A stretch of DNA of 64,000 bases from Halanaeroarchaeum sulfurireducens. GTDB taxonomy: Archaea > Halobacteriota > Halobacteria > Halobacteriales > Halobacteriaceae. Numbering within the stretch: position 1 is the stretch's first letter; each line of letters begins with the position of its first letter. Of this stretch, positions 34,904 through 43,615 are shown in pieces. The position numbers and the translations under genes are program-made. Location of the stretch: positions 1,178,001 through 1,242,000 of the forward strand of contig NZ_CP008874.1 in the NCBI RefSeq assembly GCF_001011115.1, read 5' to 3'. Below the pieces are notes generated by a model. It searched no databases, had not been told where the DNA came from, and was given only the letters and a program-made list of their open reading frames with translations.

Positions 34904-35881
34904 TTAGAGCCACCCGTCGAGACCCAGGGCGGTCACGAGCGGGATGCCCGACGCGAGGGCCGCGACGAGGTAGCCCGCGATCGAGCCGCCGTTCAACAGC
35001 GGGAGACCGGCGTGTGCTTTCCCCTTGAGGACCATCCAGAGCAACACGAACAATCCGAGCATGGTTCCCACGATGGCCCCAAGCGGCGCGACCTCGATCC
35101 CGAACACGGTCGGGGTCTCGAGGAATACGCCCGCGCTCGCGACCAGGATCGATGGAATCACGGCGTCACCGAGCCCAATGAAGATGGCGTCGCGGTCGAA
35201 CTCCTCGGTTTCGGGTTCGGATTCGGTGTCTGTCGTCTCCTCGCCCACCGACTCGGCCATCTCCGAGGCCTCGTCGATGAACGAGTAGTCCGGCGTCGTG
35301 GGAATGACGACGAGAACCGGCACGCGCAGTTCCATCACACCCGAGGCCAACGTCAACATGTGTTTCGTCCCGTAGACGGAGATGGCGTCGTAGACGGCGA
35401 GCGCGGTCAACAACAGGAGGGCCGGCAGGAGTCCGAACGAAATGCCGAACAGCGCTGCCGCACCCATCCCCATAAGGAGACCGGACAGGTCGATGACCCA
35501 CCATTCGGGATAGAAGAGGAGACCGGCGGCGACCGCACCACCACCGATCCACGGCGAGAGATTGACGGAGCCAAACGCGTCGACGACCAGGGGCGGAACG
35601 GCCACGGAAAACACGTATCCAACGATGAGGCCGCTCGTCAACACGAGGACCCCCCGAAGAGCGGTCGTTCGGCCGTACCGCATGAGTGCCAACATGACGA
35701 CCGTCGCGACGAGGATCACGCCCAGGTAGAGGACGCTATTCAGCGGATTCTGTGGATCCTCGACGGACTGATAGCCTGCCTCCTCGAACGGTCCGGCGAG
35801 GGCGAGCGCGCCGAACTGGACGACGAGGAAGAACGCGGCGGCACCGAGGACGGCAACTGCGACTCGCGCCCGTTGATCCAT
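34904..35881 (-). CDS. Presenilin-like intramembrane aspartyl protease (PSH)
   Basis: A 325-residue protein with about nine membrane helices. The two catalytic aspartates are in the YD motif (AVYDAISVYGTKHM) and the GxGD motif (IFIGLGDAVIPS). The third signature, normally PAL, reads LPLLNGG here. A hydrophilic acidic loop separates the two catalytic helices. It cleaves substrates within the membrane; physiological targets in archaea are unknown. It is the last of a minus-strand cluster with SRP19 and Gar1. Confidence 0.88.
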   Translation of the reverse strand: MDQRARVAVAVLGAAAFFLVVQFGALALAGPFEEAGYQSVEDPQNPLNSVLYLGVILVATVVMLALMRYGRTTALRGVLVLTSGLIVGYVFSVAVPPLVVDAFGSVNLSPWIGGGAVAAGLLFYPEWWVIDLSGLLMGMGAAALFGISFGLLPALLLLTALAVYDAISVYGTKHMLTLASGVMELRVPVLVVIPTTPDYSFIDEASEMAESVGEETTDTESEPETEEFDRDAIFIGLGDAVIPSILVASAGVFLETPTVFGIEVAPLGAIVGTMLGLFVLLWMVLKGKAHAGLPLLNGGSIAGYLVAALASGIPLVTALGLDGWL

Positions 35882-35920
35882 ACGCACACGAACCGATTCA
35901 GCCCCCTTGGCCGTTGCGAC

Positions 35921-36148
35921 TCACCGGAGGTAGAGCGGCTCGCCGAGAAGCGTCGGTGGGTGGACATCGCTGTCGGTCGTCACAGCGAGATACGGTGCCT
36001 CGACCGGTCCGAACACGTCCACGACGCGACCGACGTCGGCGAGGGTCTCGTCGACGAGGGAGGCGCCGATATCGGCGTGGTCGCTCCCCGCTGCTCGCAC
36101 CACGATCAACCCCTGAGCGAGTCGGACGACTGTTCCTGCCCGTCGCAT
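35921..36148 (-). CDS. gar1: H/ACA ribonucleoprotein subunit Gar1
   Basis: A 75-residue archaeal Gar1-like beta-barrel. GLIVVRA, ASLVDETLADVGRVVDVFGPVEAPYLAV is the conserved region that contacts Cbf5 during RNA-guided pseudouridylation. It directly abuts the SRP19 stop at 36149, implying co-translation. The protein lacks eukaryotic GAR extensions, as is normal in archaea. Confidence 0.88.
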   Translation of the reverse strand: MRRAGTVVRLAQGLIVVRAAGSDHADIGASLVDETLADVGRVVDVFGPVEAPYLAVTTDSDVHPPTLLGEPLYLR

Positions 36149-36430
36149 CTATTCGCGGAGTGCCTGGACGTACGCCGCGACCGCCTGGACGAGGTCGCTC
36201 TTGCTCGCGTCGTCCGCCCCCTGAACGAGGACGCGTCCGTCGGCCGCCCACGGCCTCCTGGGGTAGGCCTGGTCACGTTCGATGATGGCGTCGTATCCGA
36301 CCTGCTGGACCGCCTTCGCGATCTCGTCCACCGTCGGGGACTCGACAGCCAACGATTCGGCCACGCGCCGACCGTCCGATCGGGATCGATCGGCGTCGAG
36401 GTAGGCGGGCCAGATGATGTTCTCGACCAT
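36149..36430 (-). CDS. srp19: Signal recognition particle subunit SRP19
   Basis: A 93-residue protein. [19 protein letters not shown] is the diagnostic SRP19 N-terminus that binds helices 6 and 8 of 7S RNA and primes SRP54 binding. The C-terminal half ([24 protein letters not shown]) is also conserved. It heads the cluster with gar1 and the presenilin-like protease. The 7S RNA gene itself was not found here. Confidence 0.93.
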   Translation of the reverse strand: MVENIIWPAYLDADRSRSDGRRVAESLAVESPTVDEIAKAVQQVGYDAIIERDQAYPRRPWAADGRVLVQGADDASKSDLVQAVAAYVQALRE

Positions 36431-36533
36431 GCGCTTGTCGTTCAGTATCCTCTCACCCGGTTAAACCCTGACGGAGGCCACGCCGTGTTCATCGTGCGGA
36501 TGACTCAAGGTGGTGGGAAATCCACTCTAACGT

Positions 36534-38477
36534 ATGCGACGGGTCGTCGCTCTGGTCGTCGTGCTCGCGTTCGTCCTCCAGCCGATTGCAGTTCCAGCGG
36601 CCAGCGCCTCGACCGACGACGCCATCGTTCGCACCACCACTCTGTCACTCACCCCCGACGAGCCGGGGTCGGTGGAGGCCGCCGTCGAGTACGACATCCC
36701 AACGAACGTGGTCTCGCTCACGACGACGATTCCCGAGGACGCGACCGTCCTGCGATCGACGGGTTTCGATCCGACGGCCGGGGGAAACTACACCTGGGAC
36801 GGTCATGACCATGATCCGGCCCTGCGGTTGTCGCTGCCGGCCAATCGGACCGGCGTCGGGTTGCGGGACGTGACACCCGAGACGCGGGCGGAATCGATGG
36901 AGTCTGGATACCAGTTCGTCGACACCGGTCCCTGGGCGATCGTTGCGGCTCCGCCGATGTCGACCAGGTGGAGGGGGGATGTGTCGTTTGAGACCCGACT
37001 CACGACCGCCGGGGAGGGCGTCGCCGGTGAGCGGATGGTCTACCTGGGGCCATCGACCACGTACCAGCGAACTGCACACGATCAGTCGTTCACGCTCGTC
37101 GTCCCCGACGCGGCCTCGATCGAAGAGGATCCGTCGGAGATTCTCGACGCCCTGGAAACCGCGTCGCTCTCCCTTCGCGTGGGCGAACGGGACCCACGGG
37201 TCACGTTCATCGCGGCACCTGTTTCCGTCGACTGGGCGGCCCAGGGACTCGCGGGTGACGCGGATGCGTGGATTCGCGCGAATCGCGAACTCGACGAACC
37301 AAACAACGTCTGGTTGCACGAATACGTCCACACTCGCGCGAGCTTTCGGCCGACTTCGGACGCCAGGTGGCTCACCGAGGCGACGGCCGAGTACTACGCC
37401 GCGTTCTTGACCCTGGATCAGGACCGCATCGACTTCGACGAATTCGCGGCTCATCTCCGTCAAGGAAGTCGATCGACGTACGCGTCCTCGATACTCACCC
37501 GTCCCGACACCTGGGCTCCGGGGGCCAATTATCTCAAGGGGGCGCTGGTCTTCGGCCACCTCGATTACCGAATGCGTGCGAAAACGGACGGTGAGGCCAC
37601 CGGCGGGGAGATATTCTCCCGGATGAACGCCAGGGACGGCCCAGTGAATCACACGTTCGTCATCGACTCGATCGACCAGGCCAGCGGTCCAGATACGGCC
37701 GACTCCCTCGATCACTATGCGACCACACAGGACGTTCCCGAGATGTGGACGTACGACGAGTACGCGGACGTTTTCCCCGGATCGTCGGCGCGAATGGTCG
37801 TCGAATCCGAACAGTCCTACGTGATCCGTGGTCCGTACCGGAACACGACGACGGCGACGCTTCCCCCACTCGTTCCCGGGGAGATGGTGACTCTGAATGC
37901 CACGGTGACGAACGTCGGTGACGCCCCAGGCGAGTACGACGTGCCGTTTGCGGTCGATGGAACGACCGAGCGGATCGCTTCCGGGTCGCTCGACTCGGGG
38001 GAAACCCGGAGCCTGCAGTTCGACGCGACCTTCGATTCGGCCGGGACCCATACCGTCCGGATCGGTGATCGGACGGACGAGATCACCGTCGAAGGACCGG
38101 CGCAGCCTCGAGTGACGGCCATCGACGTCGACGATCGATCGGTCCAGCCGGGAACGCCGATTGCCGTGACAATTACAGCGGTGAACGATGCCGACTGGCC
38201 CGCGAGCGGCGACGTCCCGCTCGTCGTCGACGGGACGACGGTGTCGACGTGGCAGCCCGTTCTCGACGTGGGACAGTCCGCGACTGCAACGCGGTCGGTG
38301 GACTTCGACGAGCCCGGCGAATACGTCGTTCGTGCCGGCGCCCAGACAATCGTCGTCACAGTACAGTCACCCCCGACGACCCGGACTGACACACCGGGAT
38401 TCACTGCCGGGGTCGCGTCGATCGCGCTGGGGGTGGCTGTTGCGGTGGCGTTTGCCCGTCGCTTCTCCCGTCGGTGA
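36534..38477 (+). CDS. Secreted gluzincin-like metalloprotease with CARDB repeats and PGF-CTERM-like tail
   Basis: A 647-residue exported protein. Residues 1-24 are a Sec-type signal (cationic start, hydrophobic core, AxA-type end). HEYVH at 262-266 is an HExxH zinc motif, followed 15 residues later by Glu282 in WLTEATAEYY, the third ligand pattern of gluzincins such as M61/M1-like enzymes. Two CARDB-like beta domains cover about 440-520 and 525-610 (VTNVGDAPGEYDVPFAVDG; VNDADWPASGDVPLVVDG). The last 28 residues, TPGFTAGVASI... ending ARRFSRR, match the PGF-CTERM pattern processed by archaeosortase ArtA, so the protein is probably lipid-anchored at the surface. Substrate unknown. Confidence 0.8.
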   Translation: MRRVVALVVVLAFVLQPIAVPAASASTDDAIVRTTTLSLTPDEPGSVEAAVEYDIPTNVVSLTTTIPEDATVLRSTGFDPTAGGNYTWDGHDHDPALRLSLPANRTGVGLRDVTPETRAESMESGYQFVDTGPWAIVAAPPMSTRWRGDVSFETRLTTAGEGVAGERMVYLGPSTTYQRTAHDQSFTLVVPDAASIEEDPSEILDALETASLSLRVGERDPRVTFIAAPVSVDWAAQGLAGDADAWIRANRELDEPNNVWLHEYVHTRASFRPTSDARWLTEATAEYYAAFLTLDQDRIDFDEFAAHLRQGSRSTYASSILTRPDTWAPGANYLKGALVFGHLDYRMRAKTDGEATGGEIFSRMNARDGPVNHTFVIDSIDQASGPDTADSLDHYATTQDVPEMWTYDEYADVFPGSSARMVVESEQSYVIRGPYRNTTTATLPPLVPGEMVTLNATVTNVGDAPGEYDVPFAVDGTTERIASGSLDSGETRSLQFDATFDSAGTHTVRIGDRTDEITVEGPAQPRVTAIDVDDRSVQPGTPIAVTITAVNDADWPASGDVPLVVDGTTVSTWQPVLDVGQSATATRSVDFDEPGEYVVRAGAQTIVVTVQSPPTTRTDTPGFTAGVASIALGVAVAVAFARRFSRR

Positions 38478-38516
38478 GCACGCAACCATCCGAAGCGGGG
38501 CGACGGCTGACACAAC

Positions 38517-38525
38517 GTTTATGTA
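38517..38525 (+). promoter_or_regulatory. TATA box of the thermosome gene
   Basis: GTTTATGTA is centred about 26 bp before the ATG at 38547, consistent with a leaderless transcript. Thermosome promoters are usually heat-inducible, but a heat-shock element cannot be confirmed here. Confidence 0.6.
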
Positions 38526-38546
38526 TGACCGCAATTCAACTATGAC

Positions 38547-40142
38547 ATGATTATGGCAGGATCGCAGTCAGGTCAACAGCAACGCGGAGGCGGTCGACCG
38601 ATGCTCATTCTGGGCGAAGATGCAGAGCGGACGCAGGGAAAAGACGCCCGCTCGTCGAACATCTCCGCCGGGAAAGCGGTCGCGGAAACGGTACGAACCA
38701 CTCTCGGCCCCAGGGGGATGGACAAGATGCTCGTCAACGATACGGGCGACGTCGTGATCACGAACGACGGCGCCACCATTCTCGACGAGATGGACATCGA
38801 CCATCCCGCTGCGCAGATGCTGGTCGAGGTCACCGAGTCACAGGAGGAATCCGTGGGCGATGGCACCACGACGGCCGGCGTGCTCGCCGGGCAACTCCTC
38901 AGCGAGGCCGAGGACTTCCTCGATCAGGACATTCATCCGACGACCATCGCTGAAGGATACGGACTCGCTCGCGATATCGCCCTCGACGTCCTCGAAGACG
39001 AAGTCATCGAGGAGGATCTGGACGACGAGACGCTGGAAGCCGTCGCGGAATCCAGCATGACCGGGAAGGGGACCGGCGGGCTAACCGCCGAATCCCTGGC
39101 CGAGGACATCGTCAGCGCCGTCCGCACCGCCCAGGAGAACGGAACGGTCAATCGGGCTGACCTCAACATCGTCACCCAGTCCGGCGAATCCTCCAGTGCG
39201 ACGCGACTCGTCGACGGCGTGATCGTCGACGACGAGCCCCTGGACGAGGGCATGCCACGGTCTGTCGAGAACGCGACCATCGCCGTCGTAGACAAGGACC
39301 TCGAAACGGCCGAGACCTCCATCGACGTCGAGTACAACGTTCAGAGTGCTGACCAGCTCGATGCCGCGGTCGAATCGGAACAGCGCGAACTCAAAGCCTA
39401 TGCCGACGCGCTCGTGGACGCGGGCGTCGACGTGGCATTCGTCACTGGCGACGTGGCGGACATGACGGCGGGCTACCTCGCCAACGCTGGCCTCCTCGCC
39501 TTCGAATCGGTCGACGACGACACCGCACAGTCCATCGTGAGTGCAACCGGCGCAAGCCGGGTCGCGTCTCTCGATGACATCGCGGCCGACGAACTCGGCG
39601 CCGCCGAGTCGGTGCACGTCGAGAAGTTCGACGATTCCGAGATGACGTTCGTCGAGGGGGGCACGGCCGGCGAATCGGTCTCCATTTTCGTCCGTGGCGG
39701 AACCGGTCACGTGATGGACGAACTCGAGCGGGCGGTCGAGGACGGCGTCGACGCGGTCATCACGGCGATCGAACGTGGCGGCGTGGTCCCGGGTGCAGCA
39801 TCGACGGAGATTCGGGTGGCGAGGGCCGTCCGCGATGCTGCTGCAGGTATCGAGGGCCGTCAGCAACTCGCCGTCGAAGCCTTCGCGAACGCTCTCGACG
39901 CCATCCCCCGCACACTCGCCGAGAACGCCGGAATGGATCCCATCGACGGTCTCGTCGAGGTCAGGGCCGCGAACGAATCGGGTCGTGCTGGCATCGTGGT
40001 CGAGGACGGCGATGTGACCGTCGCGGATCCGACAGCGCATGGCATCCTCGACCCGGTCGCTGTCAAAGAGGAAGTGCTCGCCTCCGCCACCGAGGCAGCG
40101 ACGATGATCGTCCGGATCGACGACGTCATCAGCGCGGAGTGA
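38547..40142 (+). CDS. Thermosome (group II chaperonin) subunit
   Basis: A 531-residue CCT/TF55-type chaperonin. The nucleotide-binding motifs [17 protein letters not shown] and [19 protein letters not shown] are present, as is [25 protein letters not shown] near the C-terminus. The short acidic C-terminus lacks the GGM repeats seen in some paralogues. It folds proteins as an octameric ring with a built-in lid. An ATG two codons in (38553) is also possible. Which paralogue (thsA/B/C) it is cannot be decided. Confidence 0.95.
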   Translation: MIMAGSQSGQQQRGGGRPMLILGEDAERTQGKDARSSNISAGKAVAETVRTTLGPRGMDKMLVNDTGDVVITNDGATILDEMDIDHPAAQMLVEVTESQEESVGDGTTTAGVLAGQLLSEAEDFLDQDIHPTTIAEGYGLARDIALDVLEDEVIEEDLDDETLEAVAESSMTGKGTGGLTAESLAEDIVSAVRTAQENGTVNRADLNIVTQSGESSSATRLVDGVIVDDEPLDEGMPRSVENATIAVVDKDLETAETSIDVEYNVQSADQLDAAVESEQRELKAYADALVDAGVDVAFVTGDVADMTAGYLANAGLLAFESVDDDTAQSIVSATGASRVASLDDIAADELGAAESVHVEKFDDSEMTFVEGGTAGESVSIFVRGGTGHVMDELERAVEDGVDAVITAIERGGVVPGAASTEIRVARAVRDAAAGIEGRQQLAVEAFANALDAIPRTLAENAGMDPIDGLVEVRAANESGRAGIVVEDGDVTVADPTAHGILDPVAVKEEVLASATEAATMIVRIDDVISAE

Positions 40143-40187
40143 TCACAACAGCCACGGCCGGAGCGGGCGGTCGTTCGACTCCGCCGA

Positions 40188-40625
40188 TCACTCGTCGGGG
40201 AGCCGCGTCACCATCACCGGTCGGTCGGCGTTTTTGACGACGCTCTCCGAAACACTGCCGAGGCCAGCCACCTTCTCGCGCGGCGATTTTCCGTGGCTTC
40301 CCAGGACGACGAGGTCGGCATCGATATCGTCCGCCACCGAGAGGATCTCCCGTTCCGGATTGCCATTGCGTCGTTCCGTCTCCACGTCGATACCGGCGTC
40401 CTCTAGTCGGTCGGCGGCAGTCGCGAGAGCGTCTTCGCCGGCAGATTCGAGTTCCTCTCGGACGTCGTCAGGATCCCGATCGGAGGCTGATCGAACCACT
40501 CGTGAGTCCACGACGTAGAGGGGCGTCACTGTCGCGTCGTAGGGTTCGGCGGTTGCGATCGCGTGGTCGAGGATTGCCTCCGTCCCGCTGCTGCCATCCG
40601 TCGCGACGAGTATCCGCTCGTACAT
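40188..40625 (-). CDS. Universal stress protein (UspA family)
   Basis: A 145-residue Rossmann-like protein starting MYERILVATDGSSGTEAILDHAI. The ATP-binding signature is GSHGKSPREKVAGLGSVSESVV (pattern G2xG9G(S/T)), so it probably binds ATP. Role in stress survival is inferred from family. It is convergent with the thermosome gene and divergent from the AMMECR1 gene. Confidence 0.9.
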   Translation of the reverse strand: MYERILVATDGSSGTEAILDHAIATAEPYDATVTPLYVVDSRVVRSASDRDPDDVREELESAGEDALATAADRLEDAGIDVETERRNGNPEREILSVADDIDADLVVLGSHGKSPREKVAGLGSVSESVVKNADRPVMVTRLPDE

Positions 40626-40712
40626 TGACACGGGATTCTGTGCGACACCACTTAAGTCCCCGCCCCCGGCTACAGACTTTTCCCCTCCCAGCAGCTACAG
40701 AACGGTACTGAC

Positions 40713-41327
40713 ATGGTTACGCTCGACGATCGGCACGGTGAAATAGCAGTTTCATACGCTCGAACGGTCATCGAGCGGTATCTCGACGACGGTGTGCTCC
40801 CCGAGCCATCCGTCGATACCACCCCCCTGAACGACGAACGGGGTGCATTCGTCACCCTCGAAACTGATGACGATCTCCGCGGCTGCATCGGTCGGCCCTA
40901 TCCCGAGCAAACTGGGTTCGAAGCGATCCGGCAGGGTGCCGTGGGCGCTGCGACGAACGATCCGCGGTTTCCGCCCGTCTCGACGAACGAGCTGCCTGAT
41001 ATTACGGTGGAGGTGAGCCTCCTGAGCGCTCCGACGCCGGTCACGGCGTCCGGTGAACCACACCATGACGTCGTCGAGGTCGGTCGCGACGGTCTGATCG
41101 TCAAAGGAAAGGGCCGGAGCGGACTCTTACTCCCGCAGGTTCCACTGGACCAGGGATGGACCGTGGAGGAATTTTTACAGCAAACTTGCCGGAAAGCCGG
41201 AATGGGACCGGACTGCTGGCGAGATGATGATATCGCCGTCGAACGGTTCACTGCCGGCGTGTTCACCGAGACGGAGCCGCGAGGAGACGTCGACCGGGTG
41301 CCCCTCGAGGAGGCGTCGATGGGATGA
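40713..41327 (+). CDS. AMMECR1-domain protein
   Basis: A 204-residue protein of the AMMECR1/TIGR00296 family. The signature LRGCIG is at about residues 56-61, followed by FPPVSTNELPDITVEVSLLS and GLLLPQVPLDQGWTVEEFLQQTCRKAG. The domain is of unknown biochemical role and commonly accompanies MEMO and a radical SAM protein. Here the MEMO homologue is the next gene, 39 bp downstream. Confidence 0.9.
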   Translation: MVTLDDRHGEIAVSYARTVIERYLDDGVLPEPSVDTTPLNDERGAFVTLETDDDLRGCIGRPYPEQTGFEAIRQGAVGAATNDPRFPPVSTNELPDITVEVSLLSAPTPVTASGEPHHDVVEVGRDGLIVKGKGRSGLLLPQVPLDQGWTVEEFLQQTCRKAGMGPDCWRDDDIAVERFTAGVFTETEPRGDVDRVPLEEASMG

Positions 41328-41366
41328 GAACGAGAAGGAGTACGATCGTCCGGGGAGGGAGCCACG

Positions 41367-42218
41367 ATGGTCGATGAACGACCGTCGGCGGCAGCCGGAC
41401 GGTTCTACGAGGGATCGCGGGACGCACTCCGGGAGCAGGTCGAGTCGGCGTTCACCCACGAGCTGGGTCCGGGAGCCGTTCCCGAGCCGGGGACCGGGTC
41501 ACCCGACATCGTCGGGCTGGTGAGCCCACACGCCGGGCTCCCGTATTCGGGCCACGTGGCAGCTCACGGCGTCGACGCGCTCGCGAGCCAGGGCCGCCCT
41601 GACGTCCTCGTCGTCGTGGGACCGAACCATACTGGACGGGGCGATCCCGTTGCGGTCTCCGACGCCGACCGCTGGCAAACGCCACTCGGATCGGTACCAG
41701 TCCACGACACGGCCCGCGACGTGGTACTTCGCGAGTCCGATCGGGCGACCCGCGACGATCGAGCCCACCGCGAGGAACACGCTCTCGAGGTACAGCTTCC
41801 GTTCTTCCAGGTCGTCTACGACGATCCCCCGGCCATCGTCCCCATCGTGATGGCGGATCAATCTCGATCGAGCGTGAACGATCTGGGAGATGCGATCGCG
41901 GCCGTCTCGAATCGCCTCGACGAATCGGTCGTCGGCGTGGCGTCGACCGATCTCACTCACTACGAGCCTCAGGACGTAGCGGAGCAGGCAGATCGAACGG
42001 TCATCGAACGGATCGAGGCACTCGATTCGAGTGGACTGCTCGAACAGGTGGAACGCCAGTCAATATCGATGTGTGGGCCCGGCCCGACAGCCGCCGTCCT
42101 CTCCGCGTCGGTGGCAACCGGCGCCGACGAGGGGCGGTGTCTTCAGTACGCGACGAGCGGCGATGTGACCGGATCCACCGCGGAGGTCGTCGGGTACTGC
42201 TCCGCGATCGTGCGTTGA
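41367..42218 (+). CDS. MEMO1-family protein (AmmeMemoRadiSam protein B)
   Basis: A 283-residue protein resembling class III extradiol dioxygenases. VSPHAGLPYSGHVAAHG, VVGPNHTGRG and EVQLPFFQVV carry the metal-ligand histidines and neighbours typical of MEMO. Human MEMO1 binds iron or copper; the archaeal role is unknown. It is most likely co-transcribed with the AMMECR1 gene. No radical SAM third component is adjacent. Confidence 0.88.
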   Translation: MVDERPSAAAGRFYEGSRDALREQVESAFTHELGPGAVPEPGTGSPDIVGLVSPHAGLPYSGHVAAHGVDALASQGRPDVLVVVGPNHTGRGDPVAVSDADRWQTPLGSVPVHDTARDVVLRESDRATRDDRAHREEHALEVQLPFFQVVYDDPPAIVPIVMADQSRSSVNDLGDAIAAVSNRLDESVVGVASTDLTHYEPQDVAEQADRTVIERIEALDSSGLLEQVERQSISMCGPGPTAAVLSASVATGADEGRCLQYATSGDVTGSTAEVVGYCSAIVR

Positions 42219-42262
42219 GATTGTCGACACTTATTTCGGGGCCGTCACCGTGGCGTCAATCG

Positions 42263-42958
42263 ATGACGAACACTCGTCGGTCACTGCTGCGAACAGGTGG
42301 ATCGCTCCTCGTCGTGGGAACTGCCGGCTGTCTCGGATCAGGGGGCGACCCCGAGACGACGACCGCGGAATCGACGACCGACGAACCGTTCGAACTACCG
42401 GCGACGGTGACTGCCGACTCCCTTGCGTCGCCGACAATCGGTCCGTCGGACGCCCCGGTTACCGTCTCGGTCTACGCCGATTTCGCGTGCAAACACTGTC
42501 GAAACTTCGTCCTGGATGTCTTTCCCGATCTTCGGGACGAGTACGTGAGCGAAGGGGTCGTCCGTTACGAGTACCACGATTACCCAATTCCCGTGGACGA
42601 GCAGTGGTCCTGGCAGATGGCGAGCGCCGCCAGGGCCGTTCAGGATCAGCTCGGGGCCGAGGCATACTTCGCGTTTACCAGCGGCATCTTCGACCATCAC
42701 GGCTCGTACTCGATGGACGTCGTCGATGCCGTCGCCGAGGAGGTCGGTGCGGATCCCGACGTGGTTGAACAGGCCGCAAACGAAGAGACCTATCGGCCGG
42801 TGGTCGAAGCCGAAAAGGCGGCCGGACTGGAAGCGGGCGTCGAATACACGCCGACGATCTTCGTCGATGGGACCAACACGGAGCAGTACAAGGGCGCGGA
42901 TGAATTTCCGTACGAGTGGCGAGTCGTTTCGGAAGCGATCGAAGCGGCGCGTGACTGA
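42263..42958 (+). CDS. DsbA-family thiol oxidoreductase, Tat lipoprotein
   Basis: A 231-residue exported protein. The N-terminus has the twin-arginine motif TRRSLLR, a short hydrophobic stretch and the lipobox TAGC with Cys23 for lipid attachment. The mature part is a DsbA/thioredoxin-like domain with the active site CKHC (Cys76, Cys79) and a cis-Pro loop YTPTIFVDG. It probably handles disulfides in surface proteins. The ATG at 42263 follows the MEMO stop by 44 bp. Confidence 0.88.
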   Translation: MTNTRRSLLRTGGSLLVVGTAGCLGSGGDPETTTAESTTDEPFELPATVTADSLASPTIGPSDAPVTVSVYADFACKHCRNFVLDVFPDLRDEYVSEGVVRYEYHDYPIPVDEQWSWQMASAARAVQDQLGAEAYFAFTSGIFDHHGSYSMDVVDAVAEEVGADPDVVEQAANEETYRPVVEAEKAAGLEAGVEYTPTIFVDGTNTEQYKGADEFPYEWRVVSEAIEAARD

Positions 42959-43150
42959 GTCGGTCTCTCCCGGGCGTGTCGAGGGGCTTTATCTTCGGTA
43001 TCCATCCAGCAATATTGTACAGGTCGGGCAGTCATACGGCCCGCCCACGTGACGTTGCTAATGGGCATCTGTCCGGTAGCGGCATTATACGCCACATAGC
43101 GTGTTACCTAGTCACACTACGCCATGTTTAGTATTGTGTGGTGACAGCAA

Positions 43151-43160
43151 AACCATTAAG
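43151..43160 (+). promoter_or_regulatory. TATA-like box of the thioredoxin-reductase operon
   Basis: AACCATTAAG lies about 32 bp before the ATG at 43188. The upstream 190 bp contain an AT-richer stretch and imperfect CACAC/GTGTG inverted sequences that could be a regulator site, but this is weak. Confidence 0.4.
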
Positions 43161-43187
43161 TGTCGTGACGGGATACGAGAAACCACA

Positions 43188-43613
43188 ATGAGTGAACAGG
43201 ACGAAACGCTGGAAGCCATCCGGCGCAAAAAGCGCGAGGAGCTTCAGCAGACCACGAGTGGAGAGCAGTCGGCCACCGAACCTGCCGACGCCCCATCCGA
43301 ACCCATCCACATCGAAGGTCCCGACCACTTCCAGGAGTTCACGTCGAAATACGACGTGGTGCTCGCAGATTTCTACGCGGACTGGTGTGGGCCGTGCAAG
43401 ATGCTCGAGCCGATCGTCGAGGAACTCGCCGTCGAGACGGACGCCGCAATGGCGAAAGTCGACGTGGACGCCAACCAGGCACTCGCACAGCAGTATCAGG
43501 TCCAGGGCGTTCCGACAATGGTCCTGTTCGGGCAGGGCGAGGTTGCCGAGCGGATCGTCGGCGTTCGAGACAAAGAGGACCTCCAGCGGCTCATCGAACG
43601 TGTTCAGCGATAA
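43188..43613 (+). CDS. trxA: Thioredoxin with charged N-terminal extension
   Basis: A 141-residue protein. Residues about 45-141 are a thioredoxin domain with active site WCGPC (Cys67, Cys70) and the cis-Pro in QGVPTMVLF. The first 40 residues form a highly charged extension beginning with a predicted helix (LEAIRRKKREELQQ) and an acidic linker. It reduces protein disulfides using electrons from the reductase encoded 2 bp downstream. Confidence 0.93.
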   Translation: MSEQDETLEAIRRKKREELQQTTSGEQSATEPADAPSEPIHIEGPDHFQEFTSKYDVVLADFYADWCGPCKMLEPIVEELAVETDAAMAKVDVDANQALAQQYQVQGVPTMVLFGQGEVAERIVGVRDKEDLQRLIERVQR

Positions 43614-43615
43614 CC

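Noticed and set aside
34880-36808. 642-codon open frame on the plus strand over the PSH, gar1 and srp19 genes
   Set aside because: It covers three conserved genes on the other strand and ends inside the gluzincin gene; composition is antisense-like.
36645-38051. 468-codon frame opposite the gluzincin gene
   Set aside because: The plus-strand gene has a signal peptide, zinc motif and sorting tail; the antisense frame is Arg/Gly/His-rich without motifs.
39081-40040. 319-codon frame opposite the thermosome gene
   Set aside because: Shadow of a highly conserved chaperonin gene.
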